Positions 53,786 to 64,000 of a stretch of DNA of 64,000 nt are shown here, in pieces. The DNA is taken from the NCBI GenBank assembly GCA_013368325.1, contig JAACJK010000002.1, positions 744,001 through 808,000 of the forward strand. Direction: 5' to 3'. This stretch comes from Ephemerocybe angulata (taxonomy: Eukaryota > Basidiomycota > Agaricomycetes > Agaricales > Psathyrellaceae). Under the pieces are notes generated by a model that saw only the letters and a program-made list of their open reading frames with translations, did not search any database and had not been told where the DNA came from. The translations under genes and the position numbers were made by a program. Each line of letters opens with the position of its first letter. Within the stretch, counting starts at the first letter, position 1.

Positions 53786-56700
53786 CAAGGGTAGGCCGGT
53801 CTTTAAATAACCGGCCGAGGGTTGGTTGGTTGGTCCAGCCGCCAGGCTGGAAAAAAATTTCTGGGTATACCTCAGTAGGAGGGCAAAATAAGCCTATTAA
53901 CGGACCTATAGAGGTCCAAACTGGTATATATATCTCTTGTACGGTCTTAAGAAGCTATTGAATATCATATGGACTGAGAAACGAGCGATTAGGCTTGGGT
54001 AGCCATATATGGGAACACCCCTAAGACCATTTCGGGAAGGCATCAAACAAAATTGTCCGAGTCAGCCGGCGTATCGTCCTGCCGTGTCTCTGCTCACTAC
54101 TCATCTTCACGTCTTCGAAACAGACAAGAAACAGAAAGATGGCCTCTAACGATGACCTGGAGCATTATATCAATGTGAGTACTACTCTGTAACAAATAAA
54201 ACCCGCTATTTACATGAGATATCGTGCAGACAGTCAAATGCGATGAGCGAGGTCGTGTTGTCTGCCCCAAGTGCCAGAAAGACTTTCTTCCTGGGACAGC
54301 AGGGCCGAAGAACATTCTAAAGCGTCATATGGACAGCGAAAACTGCGTCAAGCTTCGACAGGAGTTAGAGATGAAAGGAAAGAAGGAGGCGGAACGGAAG
54401 AAGGCTTCCAGCATGTTCAAGTCATTCTTCTCGGGATCGAAGAGCAAAAAGGTCACCCCGACGTCAATTACTCCTCCAACTATCCGCCCACAACCAAAGA
54501 AGAAGCCAAGCACAGTAGCTGACACTCCTCCGAACGCTGCACTCGCTGCGGCTGGACCTCAAGCCTCGACCGAGGATGACAGTCGCCGTCCGGCTCACAT
54601 CAATCTACGCAACCGCATCTCTCAGATGCATCAACGGTTGCTCACTCCAGCACCCGGCCTCGAATCTACATTCCTGAGCGAGTTTGAAGTCGCACCAGCC
54701 AGCTTTGATGATCCTGGACTGTCCCGAGACGACCTCTGGGAGGAAACTATCAACTCGGTCCTTCACCGAGCGCTCGGATACGGAGAAGATGCTGAGATGA
54801 ACACCAAGGTGGTCGGGTTGAAGCCAGAGCGGCTTCAAGGCTTCATCCGCTTTGTTGACTACTTCACGGGGGAGCGGGGGTTGGATGGAGCACTGTTTGA
54901 AGGACGCTTGGCTCGACTTGCAGATGGACTAACCAAATGGTGAGTATTGGTGCTATCTCGAGTGCTGTGACTTTACTCACATTCTGCAGGGGGCGCTTTA
55001 CTGCTGAAGCGAGTCGTATATCTCCAAATATAACCGTTCCCGATACTGCTGCTGCAATTCCTGAGAAAATGGACGCTCGACGCACAAGTGATACTCACAA
55101 TCCAATCGAAATACTGTCCGATGACGACAACGAGAACCTCCAAGGGGCAAGTGGCACTGTCAACGAGAAGCGATCGTCAGTGGCAAGCTCGTTTCGTTGC
55201 TCGGGTTACGCACTTACAGCAAGCTTCCCGGAGGGAGTATCGCCATATGGCGCATACCCGTTTGCGCTGCACGACCGCATGGACCTTCCCTGGGACCCAT
55301 CCATTGCCAACGGGAAGATGACTCTCCACGCGAGGCTGTGCGCCGAAGATGTCGATACCAAGGGTGGTTCTTGTCGATTGTGCATGGCGTTAGGGCGTAA
55401 CGGTGTGCTGCAAGGGATCGTCAAACGAATGAAGGAAGGGATAAAGGAAGGAACTGGGTTTGCTTACTACGGAATGGACGGTTTGCATGAACTCCTGCGA
55501 CTCAAGACCCGGCGAATCGAATTCTACCGCTTGCGTGGCTTGAACCAGGCGCGTAAACTTGCGACGGCAGCATCCACCCTTGACAAACACAAGCGATTCC
55601 TCACTGCGGTTGCGAGCAAGAAGATCGAACGGGTTGATCGCCTTATTCGGATAGGCTTGCGACAGGGCCAGGGTATCAAGAGTCTCTTGAGGCAAACCTT
55701 GAGGGCGGCTGGGGGCCTTTACAAGCCCAAAAGCTACGAAGAGGAGGACTATATGCGAGGGTTAGTGCTGTGGAAGCTGGGTGGAAACCGAATTGCAAGT
55801 ATCGCTCACCGAGCGCTGGGGCTCCCATCCATCACCACCCTTCGCAACCAATCCCGCATTCCACCTATCCTAGTCTCTCCACGCAAGCCAACGGTCGAGG
55901 AGGTCGCCAAGAACGTCGAAATGACCTTTGAGGGAATGGAAGATGCGCTGAAGCCGCCTGCCGGAGCTCGATGCAACCACGCCGTCCTCATGTTCGACGA
56001 GATCGCAACCGAAAAGCGGCTTCGGTGGGATTCGCAGACCAACTGCATCGTTGGGATATGTCGGGAGCATGCGCACAAGGTACCGATCGAGATGGAGAAC
56101 CAGAAGGATGTGGAGGAAGTGGTGCAGGGCATAGAGGATGGACGTGCACATTACGCAGGAGAGGTAAGCGACAAACCGTCCAACTCGTGATGTAATACAC
56201 TCACACGCCCATATCATAGGCTACAATTGCTGCGGTGGGCCTCCTTTCGGACGACAATCGAATGTACGCTGCGCGCACTGTGCTGGTCTCCGGAGATTGC
56301 AAGCGCGAATCAGGAAAGGAGCACTCGGACGTCCTCCAAACCGTGATCGACGGCGTGAATCAGCACAAAGAAACAACGAAGACGCGCATTGTCAGCCTTG
56401 CATCCGATGGCGAGACGCGTCGTGGATCTGCAATGGTTGCACTCACGTTCAAGGACAAGCTATCGCCTGAATCACCCATCTATCCTCAGCTATCGAACCT
56501 ACCCTTCATGAATCTCCATGTTGGAGATGACGACCTTACCGCGGACAAGGACTGGAAGCACGTCATTAAGCGGTTGCGGAATCTGCTCATCCGCGAGAAG
56601 GGCATTGTTGTTGGAGGTGTGCGTATTACCCCGTCTACTATTAGGACCCACCTTCAGTCAGAGAACGTGAGCGCCGACCATATCAATGCCATACTCAACC

Positions 56701-59700
56701 CAGAAGATAAACAAGACGTAAAGCTGGCATTCGATTTGCTCAAGGCAGTTTGGACTCTCCCTGAAGTACCCACCTCAACCTCCAGCAACGCCACTAGTCC
56801 GACCTTCCTGCGTGCTCGCGATGCTCTCTGGGTTTTCGGACAGTTCCTTTTTCATACCCTCTACCCCTACATCTGCACCGACTTGACCCTGGCCGAACAA
56901 CTCGAGCATCTCAGCGCCGCCACTCACCTCGCAATGTTTCTGTACCGGACGGACGGAAAGGAGTGCCTCCCCACCCTCCTATACGTTGACATTATGATCA
57001 TGCTCAAAAACGTGTACTTCTGTGTCGCCAAGACGAAGGTGGACAATCCTGACGGCTCCTTTTGGATCGTACTGCTCGGAACCGACCGTCTCGAAGAACT
57101 CTTTGGCAATCTACGCACCATGATCGGAAACGACGCAAACGTGGATTTACTTCAAGTCTCCTGGCGCCTCAGTGGAACGGCGGAAGTCGCCAATATTCTC
57201 GCAAAGTTTCCTCACTGGGATCGCCCACCTCGACGTCTACAACTCCCTGCTATAACCCGAGACTTCAAGCCACTCTCATCCGTAACCGACCATCTCAAGC
57301 CTCGGTCCTGGGAGAAGGATCTCAAGGTCAAGAGTGTCACTCTTCAGACTTGCTGGGCTGTAGGGCGACGGTGCATTGAGAAGAAAATCCCCGGCGCTGC
57401 TGAAGAGTTCACGAAAATGGAAGCATCCGACTCTCTCGATATTCTTTCACCTGAAGGCAAGCTTCTCGTTCATCTGGACGTAGCAAGCGAAGAGGAAGAT
57501 TTGGAGAACTCACCGGTTCCGATTACATTGCCATTAGACCGCCCGGAGGAGCCCAGTGAGCTGGATAGGCTCGACAGTGACGCGAGGATTGAGGTTGAGG
57601 ACGCGATGGGGGATGAAGGGCTCGCAGATGAGGATCCTGGTAATGCCGGCCCACTGTTTGAGAAGACGATGTTAGTTAATGGAGTCAAGGTGTTGAAATC
57701 TCGTGCTTTGGCCATGTACATGAAGCACCGCACTTTCGCGACTTCAAGGGACCGACTGAAGCGAGTCCGGCATGCCGAGCGGTACTCTGCTCGCGACGAT
57801 GCTGAGGATGGGGACACACACATGGCGGATCCCACATCTGATTCGAACACTCTTCTCATCCATGATCCAATTGCGACCTTCCTTTGGAGCGACGACAGAG
57901 TTTGGTTGTGTATTGGAGAGGTTACGACTATCAAAGTCGACGGAAGGGCTGTCGACAATGTCAGGCGCGATCTCCTGGCTGAGGACACAGTCCAGATCCA
58001 GTTTCAGCTCTCGGGACTTCGACCTGCGACAGTCGAAGAGGATCCGAAGGAGAAGTGCGACTGGCGCGTTTATTCCATCCCGGAAAGCACGTTCTCGATT
58101 CCGGGTCGGTTTATGGAAGTAATTAATCCTGCTGTCGGCTCCATGACTTCCGCTCCTTCAAAGGTGTTCTATTTGCTAGACAGTGCATCTCTCGTGGCAA
58201 TCTCCGCCGCCCTACTCTCGCGCCTCTCTCTCGATGACCTCAAAGCTGTTCCCAAGCTCTCGCGTACATCCTACTTCCCATACAGGGAGTCGAGTGGTGC
58301 GTACCATCCCATATTATGATGAAACTTACTGATATACTCCCCATGCATACAGGTAAAGCATGCTTTCTTGCTGAAGACGAGCGAGACTTTGGGGATATTG
58401 GAAATGCGACTATGGTCGAGTGCGGGCTTTGCGACCCATCCCCTGCGCTTGATGTTGCGCAAAGTCAAGTCGTCATTTCGCACATGGCCGCGCACGTTCT
58501 CCATGACCCAAAAGTTAGAGCTACGGATGAACCCTGTGGCCTGTGTCTTCGCCCGTACCCCACCTGCCAGTTTTACCTCAAGAAGAGCAAAGGCGCGAAC
58601 GGAAACCTCACAATCGACAAGAAGCGCTCAACCTGCAAGTATTCCATTCGCTTCTATGTACAGGTGGCCGGAGAATCAACTGCGAGCTCTCCCTGCTCAA
58701 ATACGCCCATCGTATGCCCCCTCTGCCCAAAGAACTCACCAGCGGTATGGCGGTATAACCTCAAGGCGCACTTCCAGCGCGCCCATCCCACCCAAGTCAA
58801 CAATTCCGAATACTCGAATTTGTGGCACCTGTCGAACTTTGAACGCTTTGAAATGAAGAAGAAATGGACGGGGCGCCACGACGTACCAGTTCGAGGTCGC
58901 AAAAAGCAGAATCACGTCCCGCTGGTGGTTTCGGACAGGCACAAGTCAAGCAACAGTGCAACGTGAGTCTGCTTTCACTATCATAGAGCACTGTCAGTAC
59001 TCACCACTAATTCCTTGCTCGTTCTGCAGGCCGGAAGATGAGCAAATGATGGAAGAGTCGGACAACGAGAGTCTGGAAGAGTTTGAAGTGAATGAAGCGG
59101 GCGAAGACGTGAGCTCGGACGGCGGTCGTAGGCTCAACACGCTGGAGGATGAGCTCGAAGATTCTGGATTCTGGGCGGCATCGGACACCTTCGACGACTC
59201 TGGAATCGCAGTTCCAGAGGTTACAGCTGATAGTATAGCTCGATATGAGCAAGCGTCTGTGCAAGTCAATTCAAGTGGCGTCGAATCTGCGTTGGGACCT
59301 GTAGATGAACATCCCGGGTGCGTAACTTGCAATTCACAAGTTTAAAATGAAGTAGCTAACTTGGACGTACCTTATAAGATCTGATACCCCAACCGCACCA
59401 CCCAAACGAATAACACTCAAGATTAGCCGTGCCGCCATGACCACAATCCGACCTGCCACTGCTCCAGACGACCCTGATCCCGTACCTCCCCAGCCCAATG
59501 AGACAACGGACGCCACTGCAGGAAACATGCTTGAAGCCATTAGAACTGGTACAAAGCGGAAGCGTACTACTCACGGTGCTTTGAGTGATTGTACAGGATG
59601 TGGTGTGATGGTGGAAGATGGGGATCCCAACGGGCTGAAGTGCTCTGCAAAGGGATGTGAAACTGTCTGGGTGAGTATGCTGTGTATCTCGGTCTCGAAC

Positions 59701-59998
59701 AACACCGCTAACGACACGGAACATACCTAGTTCCATCTCCAATGTGTTGGCCTGGAAATTGTGCCGAAGAGCTGGGTATGTGAGTCCTGTGAAGATAACA
59801 TGGGTACACGTCGAAAGGGTGGCGGTAAGAGAGGGGCAGGCGCCAAAGCGAAGCGAGGTCGGAAAGCATGACGTAATATTATTACCATATTTAGTAAACC
59901 CCTGATTACGTAGTTGGTTGGTCCATCCGCTCTTGGGCTATCGGAATTTTCCGACCCCAGGTTTGTTTTTTAAAGACCGGAATACCCTTGGTGGAGGG
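53778..59998. mobile_element. DNA transposon B (53786-59990): P-like element with PHD-finger transposase, 8-bp duplication GTGGAGGG
   Basis: The element is 6,205 bp. GTGGAGGG is directly repeated at 53778-53785 and 59991-59998. The ends are inverted: left CAAGGGTAGGCCGGTCTTTA, right (reverse complement) CAAGGGTATTCCGGTCTTTA, with about 23 of 26 bp matching. The single gene fills nearly the whole element, on the plus strand, and is uninterrupted. 8-bp duplications occur in P, hAT and KDZ superfamilies; the transposase motifs favour a P/THAP9 relative. Confidence 0.88.
54139..59871 (+). CDS. Transposase of element B: zinc finger, P/THAP9-like DDE core, C-terminal PHD finger
   Basis: Inferred exons 54139-54174, 54230-54939, 54990-56163, 56220-58296, 58353-58962, 59030-59317, 59379-59670 and 59731-59871 total 5,328 nt, 1,775 residues, all in phase. 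An N-terminal finger (VVCPKCQKDF with HMDSENC, about 23-50) may bind the ends. Candidate catalytic acids: VLMFDEIATEKRLRWD (Asp about 585), IVSLASDGETRR (Asp about 703) and LGTDRLEELFGNLRTMIGND (Glu about 932). DWKHVIKRLRNLL (about 751-763) resembles the D-P-P-H-L-x-K-x-x-R-N signature of P/THAP9 transposases. A C2H2 finger follows (CPLCPKNS...HFQRAHP, about 1454-1477), and the end has a complete C4HC3 PHD finger (CTGCGVMVEDG...WFHLQC...WVCESC, about 1695-1755) and a basic tail. PHD fingers read histone tails; a role in targeting is inference. The family name needs a profile search. Confidence 0.82.
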
Positions 59999-60520
59999 GT
60001 GGAATTTCTTGCCATCTTTGATGGTAAACTCATCGCACCTGAGGAACCCGGAGAAGGCGACACAGCACGCGGCGTAGACGTCGAGGTGACCCGGGGAAGT
60101 GAAGGGGCTGAGGGCGTCGAGAAGCTTCTTGAGAACTGGGAGGGTAATGGGGAGCTTCCGATTGACGGCGCGTTCGCCGTGATAGCGCTTGATCCCGCGA
60201 AGGAGGCGTTGAACGATGGGACCGGTGCACTGGTCGAAGGGGAGGTCGAGATCGGTGTGCATCGCCTTGACGTGCCCAACGTATTGCTTGATGGTCTGGG
60301 GCTGGACACGTCCGGCGAGATCGGACATCCAGGCCATGATGGAGATTCGAGAGGCGGGTAAGATGCTTCCGTCGTCGTTGTAGAAGCGGTGGAGGCGTGC
60401 AAACTCGAGGTATTGCTTCTGACCGGTGTTGTAGGTGCGACGTGTGCTACTGGCAAGGCCGTGCCAAAGGTAGAAGGCGGTCTTCTCGGTGTACTGTGTG
60501 TTTCGTTCGTACCACCAATG
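59999..60520 (-). pseudogene. Tyrosine recombinase, N-terminal half
   Basis: Minus strand: YLWHGLASSTRRTYNTGQKQ, ISIMAWMSDLAGRVQPQTIK, YVGHVKAMHTDLDLPFD, KRYHGERAVNRKLPITLPVL (core-binding domain), then SGFLRCDEFTIKDGKKFHPST with the first catalytic Arg. The sequence breaks at transposon B (59990) and continues at 53785. Confidence 0.85.
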
Positions 60521-62256
60521 TGGAGGACTTTCTTGCAGGGCTGTTTGTTGAGGAAGGGAGCGATTTCGAACATGCGAGAATAAGCGAAACGAGAGGCAGC
60601 GTCAGCGATCGAGTTATCGGAAGACGATAACCAAACAGAAGAAAAAGAAAAATCGAGGATGCAGGCGAAGTGGAGGATATGGTGGAATATAGTCATGGTG
60701 TCGGGCGAACGAATGGTGAGCGAGTTGAGCGTGGTGAAGACGGCTTCGTTGTCGTTGTGGAATATGACATGGTGCCCCTGGAAGGACTCTCCCCAGCACA
60801 AGATTGCGTAGAGAACGGCGTACATCTCCTTGACCTGGATGTGCCGCGAGCGTAAGCGCCGAGGCGTTTGTCGTGAGAACCACTCGGCGCCTAAATAGCC
60901 GCCGATGCCTTTGACGCCGCTCGCGTCAGTGAAGACGTGGATCTCGGGGCGGGATGGCGCGATGAAGTGGATCCCGTTCCACTCCTTGGCCATGCGAGAC
61001 CACCACTCGAGATCTTTGCGTGCCCGAGGGGGAATGGATCGACGCGCGAGGTCGGATGGGAAGGATCCCTGGAAGTCGTAGAGACCGCGGATGAACGAGC
61101 GAGATAGGGGGATGACCTGCGAGCAGAATTGCAAGTACCCAGTGAGCTGCTGCACTTCGAGAAGCGTGCAGCGCTTCCGTGTTGACCAGTCGCGAAGCAT
61201 CTCGAGCAAGTCGCCGAGCTTGCGCGGTGAAAGGCGCGCTTCCATTGCGATGGAATCGAGCTCGATGCCCAAGAAGTCGATGCAGGTCGTAGGACCTTTG
61301 ACCTTGGATGGTTGAAAACGGAGGCCCAGCGCGGCTCCGAGGTCTAACATCCAGCGCATAGCTTCGCTAACGACTGGGGGAGGAGTGCCAGGAGCGAAGA
61401 TGGCGAGAAAATCATCGAGATAGTGGCGGAAGCGTGCGGGGATATGACGCTCGAGGATCCAGTGGAGGGCCTCTGCGAAGAGGTTGAATATGTATGGAGC
61501 CGATCGAAGGCTGAAGGCGAGAACGATGTCGTAGTAGAGTTGGTCGGCCCAGGTGAAGCCGAGCAGGTGCCAGTCTTCGCGGCGAACTGGGATATGCCGG
61601 AAGGCTTGCTCGAGGTCGAGTTTGACCATGAGCGAACCTTGCCCGGACTCGACGAGATCGGAGACGGCGGAGGAGAACATGTCGTACGAGATGGCACCCT
61701 CCGACGAGGGGATGCCATCGTTGACCGAGTGCCCGCGGGGCCACGAGAGATGGTGAATGCGACGAACTTTGGAGGAGTGCTTTCGCGTAGCAGCTCCAAG
61801 CGGCGAGCTACGGAAGCTCTCGAGCGGCGGGTGGTCAAACGGACCGAGGGTACGACCGTTCCCTGTCTGCAGGGCGATGTCGGCGGCGATCTGGTCGGGG
61901 TACTCAAGCGACGACTTGAGATTCGAGCAACTCTGGGATATGGAGCGGTCTCCAACGAAGCCCACGTTGGCACCATGGCGTATGATGCCCGTTAGGGCGT
62001 TCACGAACTCGCGATCGGGGTATTCGGACAGGTACGAGGCCCAGGCAGCTTCGTTAAGCGTGGAATAGACGGAGGGTAAAGACGATGTATTAGGGGAAGC
62101 GATATTACAACGGGGATCGGTATTGGGGCGAACGGGAGGTAAACGAATTGGAGGGAAGGAGTCGAGACTGGAGACGGGAGGTGAAGAGCCAGTGAGAGGG
62201 GGGCGAGTCGACGGAGACGTGCCCGATTCCGAAGGTAGACTCGCCCCGGCGAGCTC
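60521..62256 (-). CDS. DIRS-type reverse transcriptase / RNase H
   Basis: One long open frame. Reverse transcriptase blocks: LMVKLDLEQAFRHIPVRRED (motif A), LAFSLRSAPYIFNLFAEAL, RFRHYLDDFLAIF (YxDD catalytic motif), FLGIELDS. RNase H follows: EIHVFTDASGVKGIGGYLGA (first Asp), VKEMYAVLYAILCWGE (Glu), VIFHNDNEAVFTTL (Asp) and SSDNSIADAASRF. The frame is open upstream into the end of gag, so expression may need a frameshift or an internal start; I place the start only roughly. The recombinase frame begins near its end on the same strand. No stop inside; this module looks functional although the element is broken elsewhere. Confidence 0.85.
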
Positions 62257-63740
62257 CTAAGTGGTCTTCGAGGTGCTGGGGTGGTTGTGGGCGCCGTGGT
62301 CAGCCTTTCCACATGTATCGCAGGTGTGGGGGCGATTCCAAGGGCAGATCGCGGCCGTGCACTTCCCTCGGTTGAAGTTCCTGCAGGCGTCGCGGTTCTG
62401 CTGCGATCCTGCGGTGTGGGATCCGCCCTTGGGCGCCTGTTGCGTGATCGGGCGCCTATGGGCGTGGAGGTGCTTGCTAGCGAGCTCGCTGTCGATTCGA
62501 GCCCACCCGTCGTAGTAGCCGCGTTTCATGTCCGAGCGGCGGGCGTACGCGAAGTCGATGTGGTACCTGACTAGCGCAGCGAGGGTGTAATCCGCGGAAT
62601 ACTCGTGGAGGATGGCGAGATAGCGCATGAAAATAGTGCCTTACAGGCCCAGGCCCGGCCCAAAAGCCGCGGCTAAGGCCCGGCTTTGGGCGGCCAAGGC
62701 CCACCGAAATCCTGGGCCAAGCCTTGAGCCCCCAAATTGGTCGGGCCCGGCTCGGCTCACGGCTTAGGCCGCGGCTTTTGTATACGATTTTTTTCTAATG
62801 AATTTCGATGCAAGTCAGTAAATTTTTATAGTATTATTAGTGTAGGACAGTCTGTGCATTCAAATATATATTTTTCGTTCAAAATGAGGCTTTGCAATGG
62901 CTGGGAATTGAACCGGCAGCCCCTTGGACAACTTTCTGAACCCTCAACCGTTGCACCAAGGTGCCATTTAATATTTTATGGGTAGCTAAGGCCTAAGCCG
63001 CGGCTTTTTGGCGCGCGAAATTCTGAGCCAGGCCTTGAGCCCAGCCCGGCCCTACTGCCAAATTGGGTAAGGCCCGGCTCGGCTTGGCCTGTAAGGGCCC
63101 GGCTTGGCCCAGCTCGCGGCTTTGAGCCCGAGCCTGTAAGGCACTACATGAAAAGCATGGCTAACTTCGCGCCAGCCTGCCCGGGCGCGTAGAACACGAG
63201 GACCTCGAAGTAGATGGTGAGGGGGACGAAGAGGGAGGGCAGATCCTTGAACTCCTTGAGGGAGAGTTCGTCCGACGCGAGCTCGAGCGACGAGCCGACG
63301 AGCTGGAGGGTGCGCTTCTGGGGTTTATTCTTGAGGCGAGGGTCGAGCTTCCAGAGGTGGTAGGGGTCGAAGGAATGGATAATGGACGAGATGGTTGCAT
63401 CCTCGATGTGGGGGAAGGGGCAGTTGAAGGTAGTAGACTCACCGGCGGCTGCGTTGTGCGTGTACGGCCCCACGAAACCTGAACCGGCGTTTCCTCCTCC
63501 CAGCGCGTTAGCGCCCTGCGCTGTGTTGGGAGGCGGAACGGGGGGTGGCTGAAGGCCACCAAGGGGTGGAGCAGGAGGCTGAGGTGGTGTGGCAGGCGGC
63601 TGAGGTGGAGCCGGAGAGGTTTCCTTTGACGAAGTCGCCACGATGAGATCCCGGATCTCGCCCAGCAGCGAAGTCCGGAACTCGTCAATCGACGATTTGA
63701 AAAGGTCGCCGAAGGTCTCGGTAGTAACGGGCTCAGCCAT
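62257..63740 (-). pseudogene. DIRS element gag-like protein, split by a small hAT-like element
   Basis: ATG 63740 (MAEPVTTETFGDLFKSSIDE), then a Pro-rich linker (63520-63620) and a folded part (SIIHSFDPYHLWKLDPRLKN) up to AKLAMLFM, where the element at 62634-63146 is inserted. Leaving it out with one copy of the 8-bp duplication continues RYLAILHEYSADYTLAALVR, and the C-terminus has a Cys/His cluster, RDACRNFNRGKCTAAICPWN and HTCDTCGKADHGAHNH, as in nucleocapsid-like gag proteins. The frame is open above ATG 63740 to about 63860, so the start is uncertain. Confidence 0.75.
62626..63154. mobile_element. Non-autonomous hAT-like element (62634-63146), 8-bp duplication CATGAAAA
   Basis: The element is 513 bp. 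CATGAAAA lies at 62626-62633 and 63147-63154. Ends TAGTGCCTTACAGGCCCAGG and (reverse complement) TAGTGCCTTACAGGCTCGGG. The arms are rich in GGCCCGGC and GCCGCGGCTTT, the core is AT-rich. On the minus strand the core has TGGTGCAACGG (A-box-like, about 62953) and GGTTCAATTCC (B-box-like, about 62908), so it carries a tRNA-like module as in the element at 39439. Confidence 0.87.
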
Positions 63741-64000
63741 TTGCTTACGTTGGTATTCTTCCCACTGGGTTTTCGAAACGAAACGGTTTCCGATTCGGTA
63801 TGGAGCCAGCGTAAGAAGGAAAAAACGGTCGACGAACGCGCGAAGTTGTGCTGCGAGCACAGATGAGAAACGTGAGTAAGGTAATAGAAAAAGGTACTGT
63901 AGTAACTATACCTGCGAGCACAGATGAGAAACGTAAAGAAGGGAGAAACGAAAGAGACGAAGAATATATGTAAGTACGAGACAAAGAGATCTAAGAGAAA
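63741..64000 (-). other. DIRS element upstream of gag; short direct repeat
   Basis: CTGCGAGCACAGATGAGAAA occurs at 63851 and 63912 (identical over 23 bp, period 61 bp), possibly part of the element's terminal or leader repeats. The true 5' end lies beyond the window. Confidence 0.4.

Larger units (their letters stand above)
52994..64000 (-). mobile_element. DIRS-order (Ngaro-like) tyrosine-recombinase retroelement, runs off right edge
   Basis: Minus-strand order gag, reverse transcriptase, RNase H, tyrosine recombinase is that of DIRS/Ngaro elements; no protease/integrase and no LTR gag-pol order is seen. The right (5') end is outside the window. The left end is placed where LINE similarity stops and is uncertain. 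It carries two younger insertions: transposon B in the recombinase and a small hAT-like element in gag. Without these, the part in the window is about 4.3 kb. Confidence 0.8.

Noticed and set aside
53802..59974. TTTAAA (or TTAA) as the target duplication of transposon B, which would suggest a piggyBac/Kolobok-type element
   Set aside because: TTTAAA lies inside the longer inverted ends CAAGGGTA..CCGGTCTTTAAA. The 8-bp GTGGAGGG outside these ends restores the recombinase frame; TTTAAA does not.
1..64000. CRISPR arrays, bacterial operons or Shine-Dalgarno sites
   Set aside because: The sequence is eukaryotic nuclear DNA with spliceosomal introns; the regular repeats found are transposon satellites without spacer/repeat structure.

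Overview
The window is nuclear DNA of a mushroom-forming basidiomycete (Agaricomycetes). The evidence is: genes with many introns of 45-76 nt, an expanded family of fungal-type FunK1 protein kinases, a KDZ (Kyakuja-Dileera-Zisupton) DNA transposon with cysteine-cluster transposase, a DIRS-order (Ngaro-like) retroelement with tyrosine recombinase, and no operons. It is accessory, repeat-rich DNA; the only ordinary housekeeping gene that looks intact is a NOP8-like nucleolar RNA-binding protein at 45.8-48.0 kb.

Layout. 0-7 kb: the 5' end of one FunK1 gene (minus), an intact FunK1 gene (plus, 473-3050) and a FunK1 copy broken by a 2-bp deletion (minus, 4424-6820). 7-8.4 kb: decayed copies of the NOP8-like first exon and of the end of a mitochondrial carrier gene. 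8.9-16.8 kb: DNA transposon 'A' (about 7.86 kb, terminal inverted repeats rich in ACATGTT), with a DDE integrase-type transposase and a large multi-exon passenger gene. 17.2-20.1 kb: intact FunK1 gene, divergent from a second one. That second FunK1 gene (20368-38503) is split by a 15,168-bp KDZ transposon (22344-37511) flanked by the 8-bp duplication GCTTTTCG; removing the transposon and one duplication restores the kinase frame exactly. The KDZ element holds an apparently intact 938-residue transposase and three intact spliced passenger genes of unknown function. 39-41 kb: relics of a LINE and FunK1 copies with a small hAT-like element. 41.8-51.4 kb: a large inverted duplication, two nearly identical FunK1 genes about 4.1 kb apart with the NOP8-like gene between them. 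52.2-53 kb: carrier and LINE fragments. 53-64 kb: the DIRS-like retroelement (minus), interrupted by a second small hAT-like element in gag and, inside its tyrosine recombinase, by transposon 'B' (53786-59990), whose single 1,775-residue spliced gene looks like a P/THAP9-type transposase ending in a PHD finger.

How it fits together: FunK1 genes were multiplied here by segmental duplication, inversion and probably gene conversion, and they and older retroelements served as landing sites for at least six DNA transposons, most with recognisable target-site duplications. Three elements (A, KDZ, B) have transposases that read through after splicing and could be autonomous. Exon boundaries were inferred by hand from GT-AG signals, frame and paralogue comparison; no database search was possible.
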